Source of the DNA: Gemmatimonadota bacterium
GTDB lineage: Bacteria; Gemmatimonadota; Gemmatimonadetes; Gemmatimonadales; Gemmatimonadaceae
Length of the DNA stretch: 64,000 nt
Assembly: GCA_016704465.1 (NCBI GenBank)
Contig: JADJAD010000013.1
Coordinates: forward strand, 1 to 64,000
Direction of reading: 5' to 3'
Part shown: positions 33,619 through 42,865 of the stretch, one piece after another
Layout: each line of letters opens with the position of its first letter
Numbering within the stretch: position 1 is the stretch's first letter
Program-made: the position numbers and the translations under genes
The notes under the pieces: generated by a model
The model's database searches: none
The model's input: the letters and a program-made list of their open reading frames with translations, nothing else
What the model was told of the DNA's origin: nothing

Positions 33619-35027
33619 CAATGTGGGCGAGCGCGCCCGTCGTGCACCGGCGCGTGCGTTCGTTCCGTTGCGTCCCGTTCTCGCGCCCCCCACCGCGCCA
33701 GGCCGGCGCGGAGGACCCGCCACGCGACGCGCGGCGCAAGGACCGACTGCGGCACCTTCTGCATGTTCATTACGTGCAGAAATGCTGTGAACACCACGGG
33801 GTCGGTCGACGAGGCCTTTTGCACTTGGCCGACGTAGCGGTTGATCAGGCCGACGAGTGGCGGTCGTGCTCCCGTCGTCTCGCGAAACCGAAAATCCTCG
33901 CCACTCACCACGTCCCATGGAATGCTCACCACGCGCGCCACGTCGCGGAAGTATTCGCGCCACAGCCCGTCGAGCGAACGGCCGCGACGGTCGCGCATGA
34001 GGCGATCGAGTGCAGCGGCCTGCAGCGCCGCAGAGGTCATCCCCTGTCCGTAGCTGGGGTTGAATGACGAGACCGCGTCGCCCAGGACGAGCAGCCCTTC
34101 GGGAAAGCGCTGCAGTCGCTCGTAATGGCATCGCCGACTCGAGGGAAATCTGTGGGTCGAGATCTCGGAGATGGGCTCAGCACGCGCGATGATGCGATGG
34201 ATGTCCTGGGCACCAAGTCCCTCGGCGAAGCGAAGGTATCCTGCAGGATCGGTCGGCGCGTGATCGCCGTGCCACCCGCCCAGCATGCAGATCCAGCGGT
34301 CGCCTTCCGCGGGAAAGAGCACGCCCATGCGCCGGCTGGTCGGCGGCGCTGCCGAGATTATGACCGCATCGGCGTCGGGCAGGTCGTCCGGCGTGCGACG
34401 ATACACGCGGGTGGCGTAGCCGATATCGATCTTGACTGAGCGTTCCGGCGCGCGGACGTAGCCGGCCTGCTCGATCCATGCCGGCGTCCGGGATCCGCGC
34501 CCCGTCGCGTCGATCACGATGTCAGCGTCGAGCGACGGAGTCGTGAGCGACCGAGGCGCACGCAGCATGACACCCGTCACGCGCGAGTGCTCCTCGTTCC
34601 AGCTGAACCGTTCGACGTCCGTTGCGTCCAGCGTCGTCACGTTGGGCAGTGCTCGCACACGCCGTCGCACGTGCTGCTCCAGGAGCGTGCGGCTCAGGAA
34701 GGCGCCCTCGTAACCGCTCACGAATCGCGCCTTGTACGCTCCGCGCTGGTGCCAACGGACCCGCTCGGCCATGTCGGCAATGATCGCGCCGTCCGCCGTC
34801 AGCGCGTCGCGCAATCCCGGAAAGTAGCGGCAGAGCTGGTTGAGCCCCGACGCGAGCAACCCGTGCACGTGACGTCCCTGCGGCACGCCCTTGCGCGGGC
34901 CGTTCTCGTCGGGAAGGGGGTCGCGCTCGATGAGCGTGACGTGCTCCAGGTGATCGGATAGGACGCGAGCTGCGAGAAGTCCGGCCATGCTACCGCCGAG
35001 GACGATGGCGTGACGGTGTGCGTACAT
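33618..35027 (-). CDS. FAD-dependent monooxygenase/reductase (UbiH/geranylgeranyl reductase-like)
   Basis: 469 residues from ATG 35027, with GGAG nine bases upstream. The FAD-binding beta-alpha-beta is AIVLGGSMAGLLAARVL, with ESRDPL-like ERDPLPDENG at the ribose site. The second FAD motif is LVLGDAVSSFNPSYGQGMTSAALQA, the GD motif of class A flavin monooxygenases. IDATGRGSRTPAW is another family marker. No signal peptide is seen. Members hydroxylate aromatics or reduce prenyl chains; the specific substrate is not evident. It forms a two-gene operon with the NAD(P)-binding protein downstream. The 257 bases between it and the next gene show nothing recognisable. Confidence 0.83.
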   Translation of the reverse strand: MYAHRHAIVLGGSMAGLLAARVLSDHLEHVTLIERDPLPDENGPRKGVPQGRHVHGLLASGLNQLCRYFPGLRDALTADGAIIADMAERVRWHQRGAYKARFVSGYEGAFLSRTLLEQHVRRRVRALPNVTTLDATDVERFSWNEEHSRVTGVMLRAPRSLTTPSLDADIVIDATGRGSRTPAWIEQAGYVRAPERSVKIDIGYATRVYRRTPDDLPDADAVIISAAPPTSRRMGVLFPAEGDRWICMLGGWHGDHAPTDPAGYLRFAEGLGAQDIHRIIARAEPISEISTHRFPSSRRCHYERLQRFPEGLLVLGDAVSSFNPSYGQGMTSAALQAAALDRLMRDRRGRSLDGLWREYFRDVARVVSIPWDVVSGEDFRFRETTGARPPLVGLINRYVGQVQKASSTDPVVFTAFLHVMNMQKVPQSVLAPRVAWRVLRAGLARWGARERDATERTHAPVHDGRARPH

Positions 35028-35284
35028 GTGCGCTCCGGTGCGTGGGGAAAGTCACCGGATGTACGCTGGCCAGGCGCCGATCGGATGTGTGCGCATCGTG
35101 CTCGCACAGGCGTCATCGCGCAGGCTGCACGGTTGCCACGGACGCCAACCGATCATAGCAGGTGCGGATCGACATGGCGATGCGCAAAGCAGGAAGGGGC
35201 AGCGCACCTCGACCAACATCGACTGGACGAGGCGCACTCCCCTCCTTCATCAGCGCGCTCTATCCAACGCGCGCGGACGAACGC

Positions 35285-38023
35285 TCATGACGTGCGATCC
35301 GTGCACCCCGTGTACGACGCCCCGCGCGCAGCGGTCGGAACGGGGAGATTCGCGTCCGATCCGTAGGTGAGCCCGAACTTGTGATACGCACCGGTTGGCA
35401 GGACGGTGGATTGCGTTCGTCCATACTGACCAATGAGCCGGCGCATGTCACCAAGTCTCGTGCCGGTCGCGTACAACCAGAGCGCCCGCTCCGAGAACAG
35501 CAAGTTCTCTCTCCCCAGCTGTGTTCCCGGGTCGACGAGCACGGGCAGGCCCGCCGGGAATCGCAGCAGGTTGAGCCCGCTCAGGAAGCCGGCGGGGTTC
35601 CCCACGCGCAACGCCGCCTCGGCCTCGATGAGGCGGGCTTCCGTGCCGCTGGCGACCACGATGGGATCGGCGACGCTGCTGTACTTCGTCGTGTAGAACC
35701 AGGGAGTCTGAGCATCGAATCCGAGCAGCCCACCGTTGACCCACGGCACGCGTGCATCGTTGGCCGAGCGGAACGGAAATCCGTTTCCTCCTTCGCCGTC
35801 CGGAATCGTGAGTCGACGCTGGGTCGTGTTCAGCGAGTAGACCCAGTTCTCGAAGCCCGACATCGACGAGTGCGTCGTGGCATAGGCAAACGCCGGTGGA
35901 ACCTGCGCCGCAGCGGCGGCAGCACCCGGGATGTCGCCGAGCCCCAAACGCGCGCGTGCGCGCCCCGCGCGGGCCAGTCCATCGAACGGCGCCCCCACGG
36001 GGCCGGCAAGCGCCTGGACGAATCGCACGTCGGCCAACGTGAACAGTTCGGCCGTGCTGTGACCGACATTGGCATCGTTGAGTGGGACCCCGGAACAGAA
36101 CGCCTCGGCGAGTCCCAGGTAGACGTATCCAGCCAGGGCGCGCATTTCGCCGATCCTCTGGTCGCCCGGCGTCACACCCAACAGGCGACCCTCTTCGAAC
36201 TCCAGCGCATTGCGCGCCAGCTGCAAGCTGGCGAAGATCTGCACAAGCTGGCTGTTGCCCTCCGACACGATGCGCCGGTCCACTTCCAGCCGCGTGGGGA
36301 ACGTGCCCGAGTGGATCCACTCGTCGGCGAGCAAGCCACCCCACGCCACGAGTCCGTCCGACACGCTGGTGCCCGACGCCACGCCCGACCACGCGCGCTG
36401 GAAGGCGAGCGTCGGGTCCACGAGACTGACGGTGACCGGTGCCTGTCCGATCATGTCGCTTCGGGTCCTGGCCGTGATGACGACGAGGCCGTTCGAGATG
36501 GCCGCCACGAGCCCGTTCTGGTCCACCGTGGCGATGGCCGGGTCGGACGTGCGCCACCGGAACGCTGGTTGCACGGCGAGTGGCGCGCCGTATTCGTCGA
36601 GTTGTGTCGCCGCGAGCTGCAGCGTGGCGCCACGAAAGATGATGTTCCCGGAGAGTGGCGCGATCACGATGGAGCCGTCCTCCGCGGGGGCCGCCAGCTG
36701 CACCACCTGCACAGGGACCTGGCTCGGGGTCACCGAGTTGTTCCCCAGCTGCCCGGCACCGTTGTCACCCCAGCAGTACACCTTGCCGTTCCCGTCCAGC
36801 GCGCACACGTGCCGCAGACCGACCGCGAGCTCGCTGAAACGCCGACCACCGCTCACCGCCAATGGGACGGCGGAACAATCGAACACGGTGGTCGAGAAGG
36901 TGCAGGTCGAGGCGCTCGTGGTCCCAAGCTGTCCGCGATCGTTGTTCCCCCAGCACCACGCATGCCCGCTCTGCGCGAGGCCACAGGTGGTCGGGATGAC
37001 GATGTTCATCGCACTTGCATCGACCATAGTGAACTTGATTGTCCCCGATACGGGGGTCGGCGTGGCTACGGGATTCGCGAAGCTGCCGTTGCCAAGCTCC
37101 CCGGCGCGCTGCGCGCCCCAGCACCCGGCACGGCCGACCGAAGTGAGCGCGCACGAGTACGAGGACCCCGTGCTGAGCTGCGCGATCGTCAGCCCGTTCG
37201 CCGCGGCCACGGGGACGTCACTCGCCGGGTGCAGTGCGCCATTCCCGAAGTTGGCCCCAGCGGCTCCCCAGCAGTAGGCGCTCCCAGTCGCGGTAAGGGC
37301 GCATGACGCAAAAAAGCCCGCCGAGACCGTCACGAACCCGAGCGATGCGCTGTTGACGACCGGCGACGGTACGTTGATGAATCCACCGGTCGATCCGACG
37401 CCAAGCTGGCCGCTTCCGTTGTTTCCCCAGCAGTAGGTCACCCCGTCGGTCGCGATGCCGCAGATGCTGCGCAGGCCGATGCTGAGCGAGGTGAACGAGT
37501 GCCCCCCGGACACCGCAACCGGCACCAGGCTGTTCCCGCCCGTGCTGCCGATGCCAAGCTGCCCACTGAAGTTGTCCCCCCAACAATACGCCGCACCCGC
37601 GGCGGTGAGCCCGCACACGTTGAAGTCTCCCACCACGAGGGACGAAAATCGCTGCGGCCCACCCGCCTCTTTCGGCGTGAGACTTCCGGCCAACGATCCG
37701 TTGCCGAGCGTGCCCGACGCATTGCTTCCCCAGCAGAAGACGAGGCCATCTCCGCGCAGTGCGCAACTGAAGTTGTTACCGGAGCCTACGCCGACAATTC
37801 CGGACAGCGCGATTGGAGGAGCCGCTGACGTACGTACCGGCGCCACCACTGCGACACCCGAGCGTGGCGCGGGAATGATCTGGATCGCCTCCTCCGGCGC
37901 CACCGACGTGAGCGGGCGCTGCACGTCGGTGGGAAGGAGTCGCGGGGGCGACTCTCGCGTGTCCTGACACGCAACCAGTCCGAGGACAGCCGCCAGCACG
38001 AAACAGAAGTTGCTGCGCCGCAT
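35285..38023 (-). CDS. Lipoprotein fusing RCC1-like propeller, BIG2 Ig domain and SusD/RagB-like domain
   Basis: 912 residues from ATG 38023, preceded by the strong ribosome site CAGGAGGTG. Lipobox LVAC gives an outer-membrane-type lipoprotein. Residues ~70-460 are RCC1-like repeats, seen as recurring C-x-L and Y-C-W-G-x-N-x-x-G-x-L-G units (CWGSNASGTLGNG, CWGDNFSGQLGIG, CWGNNGSGQLGVG, CWGNNDRGQLGTT, CWGDNGAGQLGNN), each with paired Cys. Residues ~470-560 are a BIG2-type Ig domain (FRWRTSDPAIATVDQNGLVAAI). Residues ~570-912 resemble the tetratricopeptide-like fold of SusD/RagB proteins, ending in LFSERALWLYATGTRLGDMRRLI, the typical SusD C-terminal helix. SusD proteins bind glycans beside a SusC channel, but no SusC is visible here. 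The domain order is unusual. Confidence 0.82.
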   Translation of the reverse strand: MRRSNFCFVLAAVLGLVACQDTRESPPRLLPTDVQRPLTSVAPEEAIQIIPAPRSGVAVVAPVRTSAAPPIALSGIVGVGSGNNFSCALRGDGLVFCWGSNASGTLGNGSLAGSLTPKEAGGPQRFSSLVVGDFNVCGLTAAGAAYCWGDNFSGQLGIGSTGGNSLVPVAVSGGHSFTSLSIGLRSICGIATDGVTYCWGNNGSGQLGVGSTGGFINVPSPVVNSASLGFVTVSAGFFASCALTATGSAYCWGAAGANFGNGALHPASDVPVAAANGLTIAQLSTGSSYSCALTSVGRAGCWGAQRAGELGNGSFANPVATPTPVSGTIKFTMVDASAMNIVIPTTCGLAQSGHAWCWGNNDRGQLGTTSASTCTFSTTVFDCSAVPLAVSGGRRFSELAVGLRHVCALDGNGKVYCWGDNGAGQLGNNSVTPSQVPVQVVQLAAPAEDGSIVIAPLSGNIIFRGATLQLAATQLDEYGAPLAVQPAFRWRTSDPAIATVDQNGLVAAISNGLVVITARTRSDMIGQAPVTVSLVDPTLAFQRAWSGVASGTSVSDGLVAWGGLLADEWIHSGTFPTRLEVDRRIVSEGNSQLVQIFASLQLARNALEFEEGRLLGVTPGDQRIGEMRALAGYVYLGLAEAFCSGVPLNDANVGHSTAELFTLADVRFVQALAGPVGAPFDGLARAGRARARLGLGDIPGAAAAAAQVPPAFAYATTHSSMSGFENWVYSLNTTQRRLTIPDGEGGNGFPFRSANDARVPWVNGGLLGFDAQTPWFYTTKYSSVADPIVVASGTEARLIEAEAALRVGNPAGFLSGLNLLRFPAGLPVLVDPGTQLGRENLLFSERALWLYATGTRLGDMRRLIGQYGRTQSTVLPTGAYHKFGLTYGSDANLPVPTAARGASYTGCTDRTS

Positions 38024-38127
38024 CTTCCACCTCCTGACCACCGTTCGCTGCGCGCCGCCGCGAGGGTCCAGATGGCGGCCCCGAGAGTATGCAGTCATGT
38101 GATCGACTCCACCAGAGCAATGCATGA

Positions 38128-38179
38128 GCGCGACGCATTAGGGCGACGCATTGGGGCGATGCATTAGAGCGACGCATTC
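38128..38179. repeat. Four-unit 13-bp direct repeat between divergent genes
   Basis: Units of GGGCGACGCATTA-type sequence start at 38128, 38141, 38154 and 38167 with exact 13-bp spacing (variants GCGCGACGCATTA, GGGCGACGCATTG, GGGCGATGCATTA, GAGCGACGCATTC). The array lies 105 bases upstream of the RCC1/SusD lipoprotein start and 93 bases before the PQQ dehydrogenase start, so it may bind a regulator of either gene. Confidence 0.75.
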
Positions 38180-38271
38180 CAAGAACCCTCGCGACCCCGT
38201 CGCCGTGGCATCTCAGCGCCGTGTAGCGATCGACTTCGCGGCCACATGGCGCCGCGACCGGCGACGCACCA

Positions 38272-40413
38272 TTGTACGCCGGCCGACGCGCACCCACGGA
38301 CGTCCACGCCGATCTGGGCTCCACGCTCGTTCTCCTCCTCGTATCCACCCCATCTCACGCCCGCTCGCCACTATCCCCGCCCTGCTCCTCTCCAGCCGCC
38401 ACCGCCGCCGCGTGGCACCGAAGCAACGCGGATTGGCCCGTCTACCACGGCAGCGACGAGAAGACCCACTACACAACCTTGTCGCAAATCTCACCGGTGA
38501 ACGTGGCGACGCTGCAGGTCGCATGGACCTATGACACGAAGGACGCGTTCGAGGGTTCGGAGATGCAGTCGAACCCGGTGGTGATCGACGGCGTGCTGTA
38601 TGCCATGTCACCCAAGCAACGCGCCTTTGCGCTCGATGCCGCAACGGGCCAGGAGTTGTGGAGCTTTGATCCCACGGGCGGGAACTTCACCGGCCCGCGC
38701 ATCCGCTACCGGGGCGTGGTGGTGCACGACGGGCGCGTCTACTTCAACTACCGCTATCGGCTCTTCGCCCTCGATGCCAAGACGGGGCAGCAGGCAACCG
38801 GCTGGGGAAACGACAGCGGCTGGGTGGACCTGCGCTCGGGGCTCGGACGCCCCGAGCAGGGCCTCTCGGTGAGCGCGAGCACTCCGGGTGCTGTGTACAA
38901 GGACATGCTCATCGTCGGGACCTCTGTCCCCGAGGCACTGCCCTCGGCGCCGGGCGACATTCGTGCGTACGACGTCAAGACGGGGGCCCTGCGCTGGAGC
39001 TTTCACACGATTCCGCACCCCGGAGAGTTCGGCCACGACACATGGCCCGCCGAGGCGTGGAAGGTTGCTGGCGGCGCGAATGCCTGGTCAGGCGTGACCG
39101 TGGACCAGCAACGCGGGATGGTCTTCTTCGCGACGGGGTCGGCCTCGTTCGACTTCTACGGGGCGAACCGGCTTGGTGACAACCTGTTTGCCAACTCGAT
39201 CGTGGCGCTCGACGCCAACACCGGCAAGCGCGTCTGGCACTTTCAGGGACTCAAGCACGACCTCTGGGACCGCGACTTTCCCGCCGCGCCCACCCTCGTC
39301 ACCGTCACGCGCGAAGGCAAACCGGTCGATGCGGTCGCCCAGATCACCAAGACGGGGCACGTCTGGCTGCTCGACCGCTCGACCGGGGCCGAGTTGTTCC
39401 CCAGCGAGTGGCGTCGGATGCCCCCGGCAATCCTGGACGGGGACGTCACCGCCGATTCGCAGCGATTCCCGCTGTTGCCGAAGCCCTTCGCGCGCCAGCA
39501 ACTGACCGAGGACATGCTCACCGAGCGCACCCCCGAGGCGCACGCGTCGGCGCTGCGGATCTTCCGTGAGAACCCCACCCCTGACCCGTGGACTCCGCCG
39601 AACACCGAGGGGATCATCATCTTTCCCGGCGTGGACGGTGGCGGAGAGTACGGCGGCCCAGCCTTCGACCCAAAAACGGGCGTGCTGTACGTGAACTCGA
39701 ACGAGATGGGGTGGATCCTCAAGATCGTGCCGCGCGAGGAGACCTCGCTGTTCGGCGCGTACTGTGCCGAGTGCCACGGCGCGACCTCGACGCCCATCGC
39801 GCCGACGCTGAACGGGGTCGCCACACGCCTCACGCGCGAACAGCTCACCACCGCGATCCGGGACGGCACCGGGCGCATGCCCGCGTTTGCCACCGCGCTG
39901 GGCGACTCGTCGATCGCCGAGCTGACCGAGTACCTCATCAGCGGCAAGCAGCCGACGCGTCCCCCGAAGAGCGTCCCGACCTTCCTCAAGTACCGCAACA
40001 CCACCTTCGACATCTTCCTCGACCACGAGGGCTATCCGGCCATCAAGCCGCCGTGGGGAACGTTGAACGCGCTCGACCTGAACACGGGGGAGACGAAGTG
40101 GTCGATCCCCTTCGGCGAATATCCACAGCTGGTGCTGCAGGGGTTGAAGGACACGGGCAGCGACAACTATGGCGGCGCGATCGTGACCGAGAACGGGCTG
40201 CTGATCATTGCCGCAACGACCTACGACAACAAGATCCGGGCCTACGACAAGTCCATCGGCACGCTTCTCTGGGAAGGGGTGCTGCCGGCGGCAGGCAATA
40301 CGACGCCCTCCACGTACATGGTGAACGGAAAGCAGTACATCGTGATCGCCTGCGGCGGAGGCAAGAACGGGGCGCCGAGCGGGGGGATGTACGTGGCGTT
40401 TGCCCTGCCCTAG
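38272..40413 (+). CDS. PQQ-dependent alcohol/glucose dehydrogenase with haem c domain
   Basis: Up to 713 residues; the start is uncertain. TTG 38272 is the first start in the frame, but no ribosome site or strong signal peptide is seen (a hydrophobic STLVLLLVSTPSHARS is present), so an indel near the N-terminus is possible. The mature protein begins with ADWPVYHGSDEKTHYTTLSQI and shows eight-bladed quinoprotein repeats such as LYAMSPKQRAFALDAATGQELWSF and LDANTGKRVWHFQGLKHDLWDRDF. A cytochrome c segment is inserted at YCAECHGATS (CxxCH) before the last blades resume with FLDHEGYPAIKPPWGTLNALDLNTGE. Such quinohaem enzymes oxidise sugars or alcohols in the periplasm and pass electrons to the respiratory chain. 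Confidence 0.85.
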   Translation: MYAGRRAPTDVHADLGSTLVLLLVSTPSHARSPLSPPCSSPAATAAAWHRSNADWPVYHGSDEKTHYTTLSQISPVNVATLQVAWTYDTKDAFEGSEMQSNPVVIDGVLYAMSPKQRAFALDAATGQELWSFDPTGGNFTGPRIRYRGVVVHDGRVYFNYRYRLFALDAKTGQQATGWGNDSGWVDLRSGLGRPEQGLSVSASTPGAVYKDMLIVGTSVPEALPSAPGDIRAYDVKTGALRWSFHTIPHPGEFGHDTWPAEAWKVAGGANAWSGVTVDQQRGMVFFATGSASFDFYGANRLGDNLFANSIVALDANTGKRVWHFQGLKHDLWDRDFPAAPTLVTVTREGKPVDAVAQITKTGHVWLLDRSTGAELFPSEWRRMPPAILDGDVTADSQRFPLLPKPFARQQLTEDMLTERTPEAHASALRIFRENPTPDPWTPPNTEGIIIFPGVDGGGEYGGPAFDPKTGVLYVNSNEMGWILKIVPREETSLFGAYCAECHGATSTPIAPTLNGVATRLTREQLTTAIRDGTGRMPAFATALGDSSIAELTEYLISGKQPTRPPKSVPTFLKYRNTTFDIFLDHEGYPAIKPPWGTLNALDLNTGETKWSIPFGEYPQLVLQGLKDTGSDNYGGAIVTENGLLIIAATTYDNKIRAYDKSIGTLLWEGVLPAAGNTTPSTYMVNGKQYIVIACGGGKNGAPSGGMYVAFALP

Positions 40414-40541
40414 GGGTGGTGTCGTAGCGCGGCGAGGGCCCCGATCGCAGTTGCCAACCATAGAGCGCGCGCGTCGTCCATCGACTGGCCAGCGGTGGCG
40501 CGCAACGCCCCGCCGGCACCGACGCCCCCGCGCCCGCCGAC

Positions 40542-42620
40542 GTGCGCCCCTCTCTCACGTATCGCCCGGACATCGACGGCCTGCGGGCCGTCGCCGTCCT
40601 GTCCGTCGTCGCGCACCACGTCGCACCGACGGTTGTGCGCGCCGGCTTTGTCGGGGTCGACATCTTCTTCGTGATCTCAGGCTACCTGATCACGCGGATC
40701 GTGTACGCCGACGCCACAGCGGGGCGATTCAGCTTCACCGACTTCTATTGGCGCCGCGGGCGCCGTATCGTCCCCGCGTTGCTGGTCGTGCTCACGGCCA
40801 CGTGGTGCCTCGGGGCCGCGCTGCTCACGGGTCCGGAGTTCCTGTCGCTCGGCAAGCACGTCGCCGCGGCCGGCGTGTTCGGTTCCAACATCCAGTTGTG
40901 GCGCGAGGTTGGATACTTCGACAGCGAAGCCGGCGTCAAGCCGCTCCTGCACCTCTGGTCGCTCGGTGTCGAGGAGCAGTTTTACCTCGCCTGGCCCGCG
41001 CTGCTGCTGCTCGTCAGCAGGCGACCACGCTCCGCGGTGGTATGGGTGCTCCTGCTCGCGGCACTGTCGCTCGCGGTGAGCGCCTGGAGCGCCGTGGCGG
41101 CGGCAAGTGCCGGATTCTTCCTGCTCCCGGCGCGGCTTTGGGAGCTGCTGGCCGGCGGTGCGCTCGCCATCGCGGCCACGCGAGGTCACGGGATCGAGCG
41201 AGCACCCACCTTGAGCGCCGACGCCCGACGTCATCTGGCGAGTGCGCTCTCGTGGATCGGCGTGGCCCTGCTCGTCGCCTCGTTCGTGTGGATCAACGAG
41301 GCACGCCCGTACCCGGGCACCTGGGCGATGCTGCCGGTAATAAGTGCCGTGGCCTTCATCGCGGCTGGACCGAACACCTTCGTGAACCGCGTCGTGCTCG
41401 GCAACCGGTGGGCGGTAGGGATCGGCCTGATCAGCTATCCGCTCTACCTCTGGCACTGGCCGCTCCTGTCCATGCTGGACATCGTCAGCGCCGACCTCGG
41501 ACTGGGAGGCGCGGCACTATTTGGCACGCGGCTGTTTGTCGCCTCCTCCTCAGTTCTGCTCGCGTGGCTGACGCATCGACTCGTCGAGCGCCCCGTGCAG
41601 CGGCTCGCGACGGCACGAATCGCTCGCGGTGAACGACTTTCGCGTCAGACGCTGTACTTTGTCGCCCCCTTGCTGGCCGTCGCCTGCCTCGGCGCGGTCA
41701 CTGTCAGCCTGCACGGGATTCCGGCCCGATACGCCGGCCCCCTTGCACGCGACGAGGTCGCGGTGCTCGCCGCATCGTCTCGTCGTCGGGCCATGGCACG
41801 CTACCCCAACGTGGTGCGCTGCTCGTTCACCACCGACGTTCCGCACCCGGAACAGTGCCTGCGCAGCCTCGCGGCAGCGCCACGCGTTGCGCTGCTGGGT
41901 GACAGCCACGCCGAGGCGGCGTTTCCCGGGCTGTCGGGAGCGCTGCCCGACATCAGCGTGCAGCTCATGAGCCACACGCGGTGCCCGCCGCTGCTGGGCA
42001 GCGCAGTCCGCACCGATTTCACGGATCCCACCTGTGTCGCCGCGATGGAAGCAGCGGTCGCCACGCTCGCCCAGGATCGTTCCGTGCGCACCGTCGTGCT
42101 TGTCTCACGCGGCCCGCTGTACCTCACCGCTGGAGCACAGCCAGCGCGGCCACCGGCGCACCGTACGCTCGGCGCCGACAGGTTGCCCGGCGCGCCGCGA
42201 ACGAATCCAGCGCGCCTTGCGATATTCCGCGACGGGCTGCGTCGCACGGTCGTTGCGCTCACCCGCGCGGGCAAGGAAGTGATCCTGGTTCACGACGTGC
42301 CGGAACTCAACTTCCGTCCGCGCGACTGCGTGGTCGGGCGCCCGCTCGGCCTTCGTGCGCCAATCGCCCCGTGCAGTATTGCTCGCGCAACGGTTGATGA
42401 GCGGAACGCCGACTATCGGGCGACGCTCGGCGCGCTCGCCGCAACGCTTCCTGGGGCGCACCTGTTCGACGCCGTGCCGGTGTTCTGCGACCAGCATTCG
42501 TGCGCCGCCATGGAGGGTGATGCGCTCTTGTACGCCGATGACAATCACATGAGCCTGCGCGGGAGCGAGCGGCTCGGAGCATCGCTCGGGGCGATGGTAC
42601 GGTCGACACTACGCGACTGA
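40542..42620 (+). CDS. Acyltransferase-3 / SGNH membrane protein (second copy)
   Basis: 692 residues from GTG 40542; sequence conservation begins at YRPDIDGLRAVAVLSVVAHHV. Membrane domain motifs: VGVDIFFVISGYLITRI, RRGRRIVPALLVV and WSLGVEEQFYLAWPALL. About ten TM segments follow. The periplasmic SGNH-like domain begins near residue 400 with VALLGDSHAEAAFPGLSG and closes with YADDNHMSLRGSERLG. It is the same architecture as the protein at 18838-20826, and the two share many identical stretches in the membrane domain. Predicted to O-acetylate a surface glycan; the target is unknown. Confidence 0.87.
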   Translation: MRPSLTYRPDIDGLRAVAVLSVVAHHVAPTVVRAGFVGVDIFFVISGYLITRIVYADATAGRFSFTDFYWRRGRRIVPALLVVLTATWCLGAALLTGPEFLSLGKHVAAAGVFGSNIQLWREVGYFDSEAGVKPLLHLWSLGVEEQFYLAWPALLLLVSRRPRSAVVWVLLLAALSLAVSAWSAVAAASAGFFLLPARLWELLAGGALAIAATRGHGIERAPTLSADARRHLASALSWIGVALLVASFVWINEARPYPGTWAMLPVISAVAFIAAGPNTFVNRVVLGNRWAVGIGLISYPLYLWHWPLLSMLDIVSADLGLGGAALFGTRLFVASSSVLLAWLTHRLVERPVQRLATARIARGERLSRQTLYFVAPLLAVACLGAVTVSLHGIPARYAGPLARDEVAVLAASSRRRAMARYPNVVRCSFTTDVPHPEQCLRSLAAAPRVALLGDSHAEAAFPGLSGALPDISVQLMSHTRCPPLLGSAVRTDFTDPTCVAAMEAAVATLAQDRSVRTVVLVSRGPLYLTAGAQPARPPAHRTLGADRLPGAPRTNPARLAIFRDGLRRTVVALTRAGKEVILVHDVPELNFRPRDCVVGRPLGLRAPIAPCSIARATVDERNADYRATLGALAATLPGAHLFDAVPVFCDQHSCAAMEGDALLYADDNHMSLRGSERLGASLGAMVRSTLRD

Positions 42621-42865
42621 CATTCTCGGTCCGCGGCGAATTACGCGGCAGCGACAGCCGAGTGCCATGCTCGCGGAGCGTCGCACGCAGCGGAATCGGG
42701 CGCAACGCCGTCGGCAGCGCCTGCCGCATGACAGGGGCACGCCTGCACCACGTCGGCGCCCGTCACCCCGTCACCCCGTCACTCTGGATCGTTCGCGGAA
42801 GAATCGACAGATTGCCCGGTCGCGGATTCGCCGCGGCGCGGGGGTTGGAACGACGAGGACGCGAC

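Noticed and set aside
35285..38023. SusC/SusD polysaccharide utilisation locus
   Set aside because: No TonB-dependent SusC-like gene, glycoside hydrolase set or sensor is adjacent; only the SusD-like domain is seen.
38246..38500. Alternative frame as N-terminus of the PQQ dehydrogenase
   Set aside because: It starts with ATG but reads Pro/Thr-rich sequence without a hydrophobic leader, and would need a frame change to join the mature protein; not supported strongly enough.
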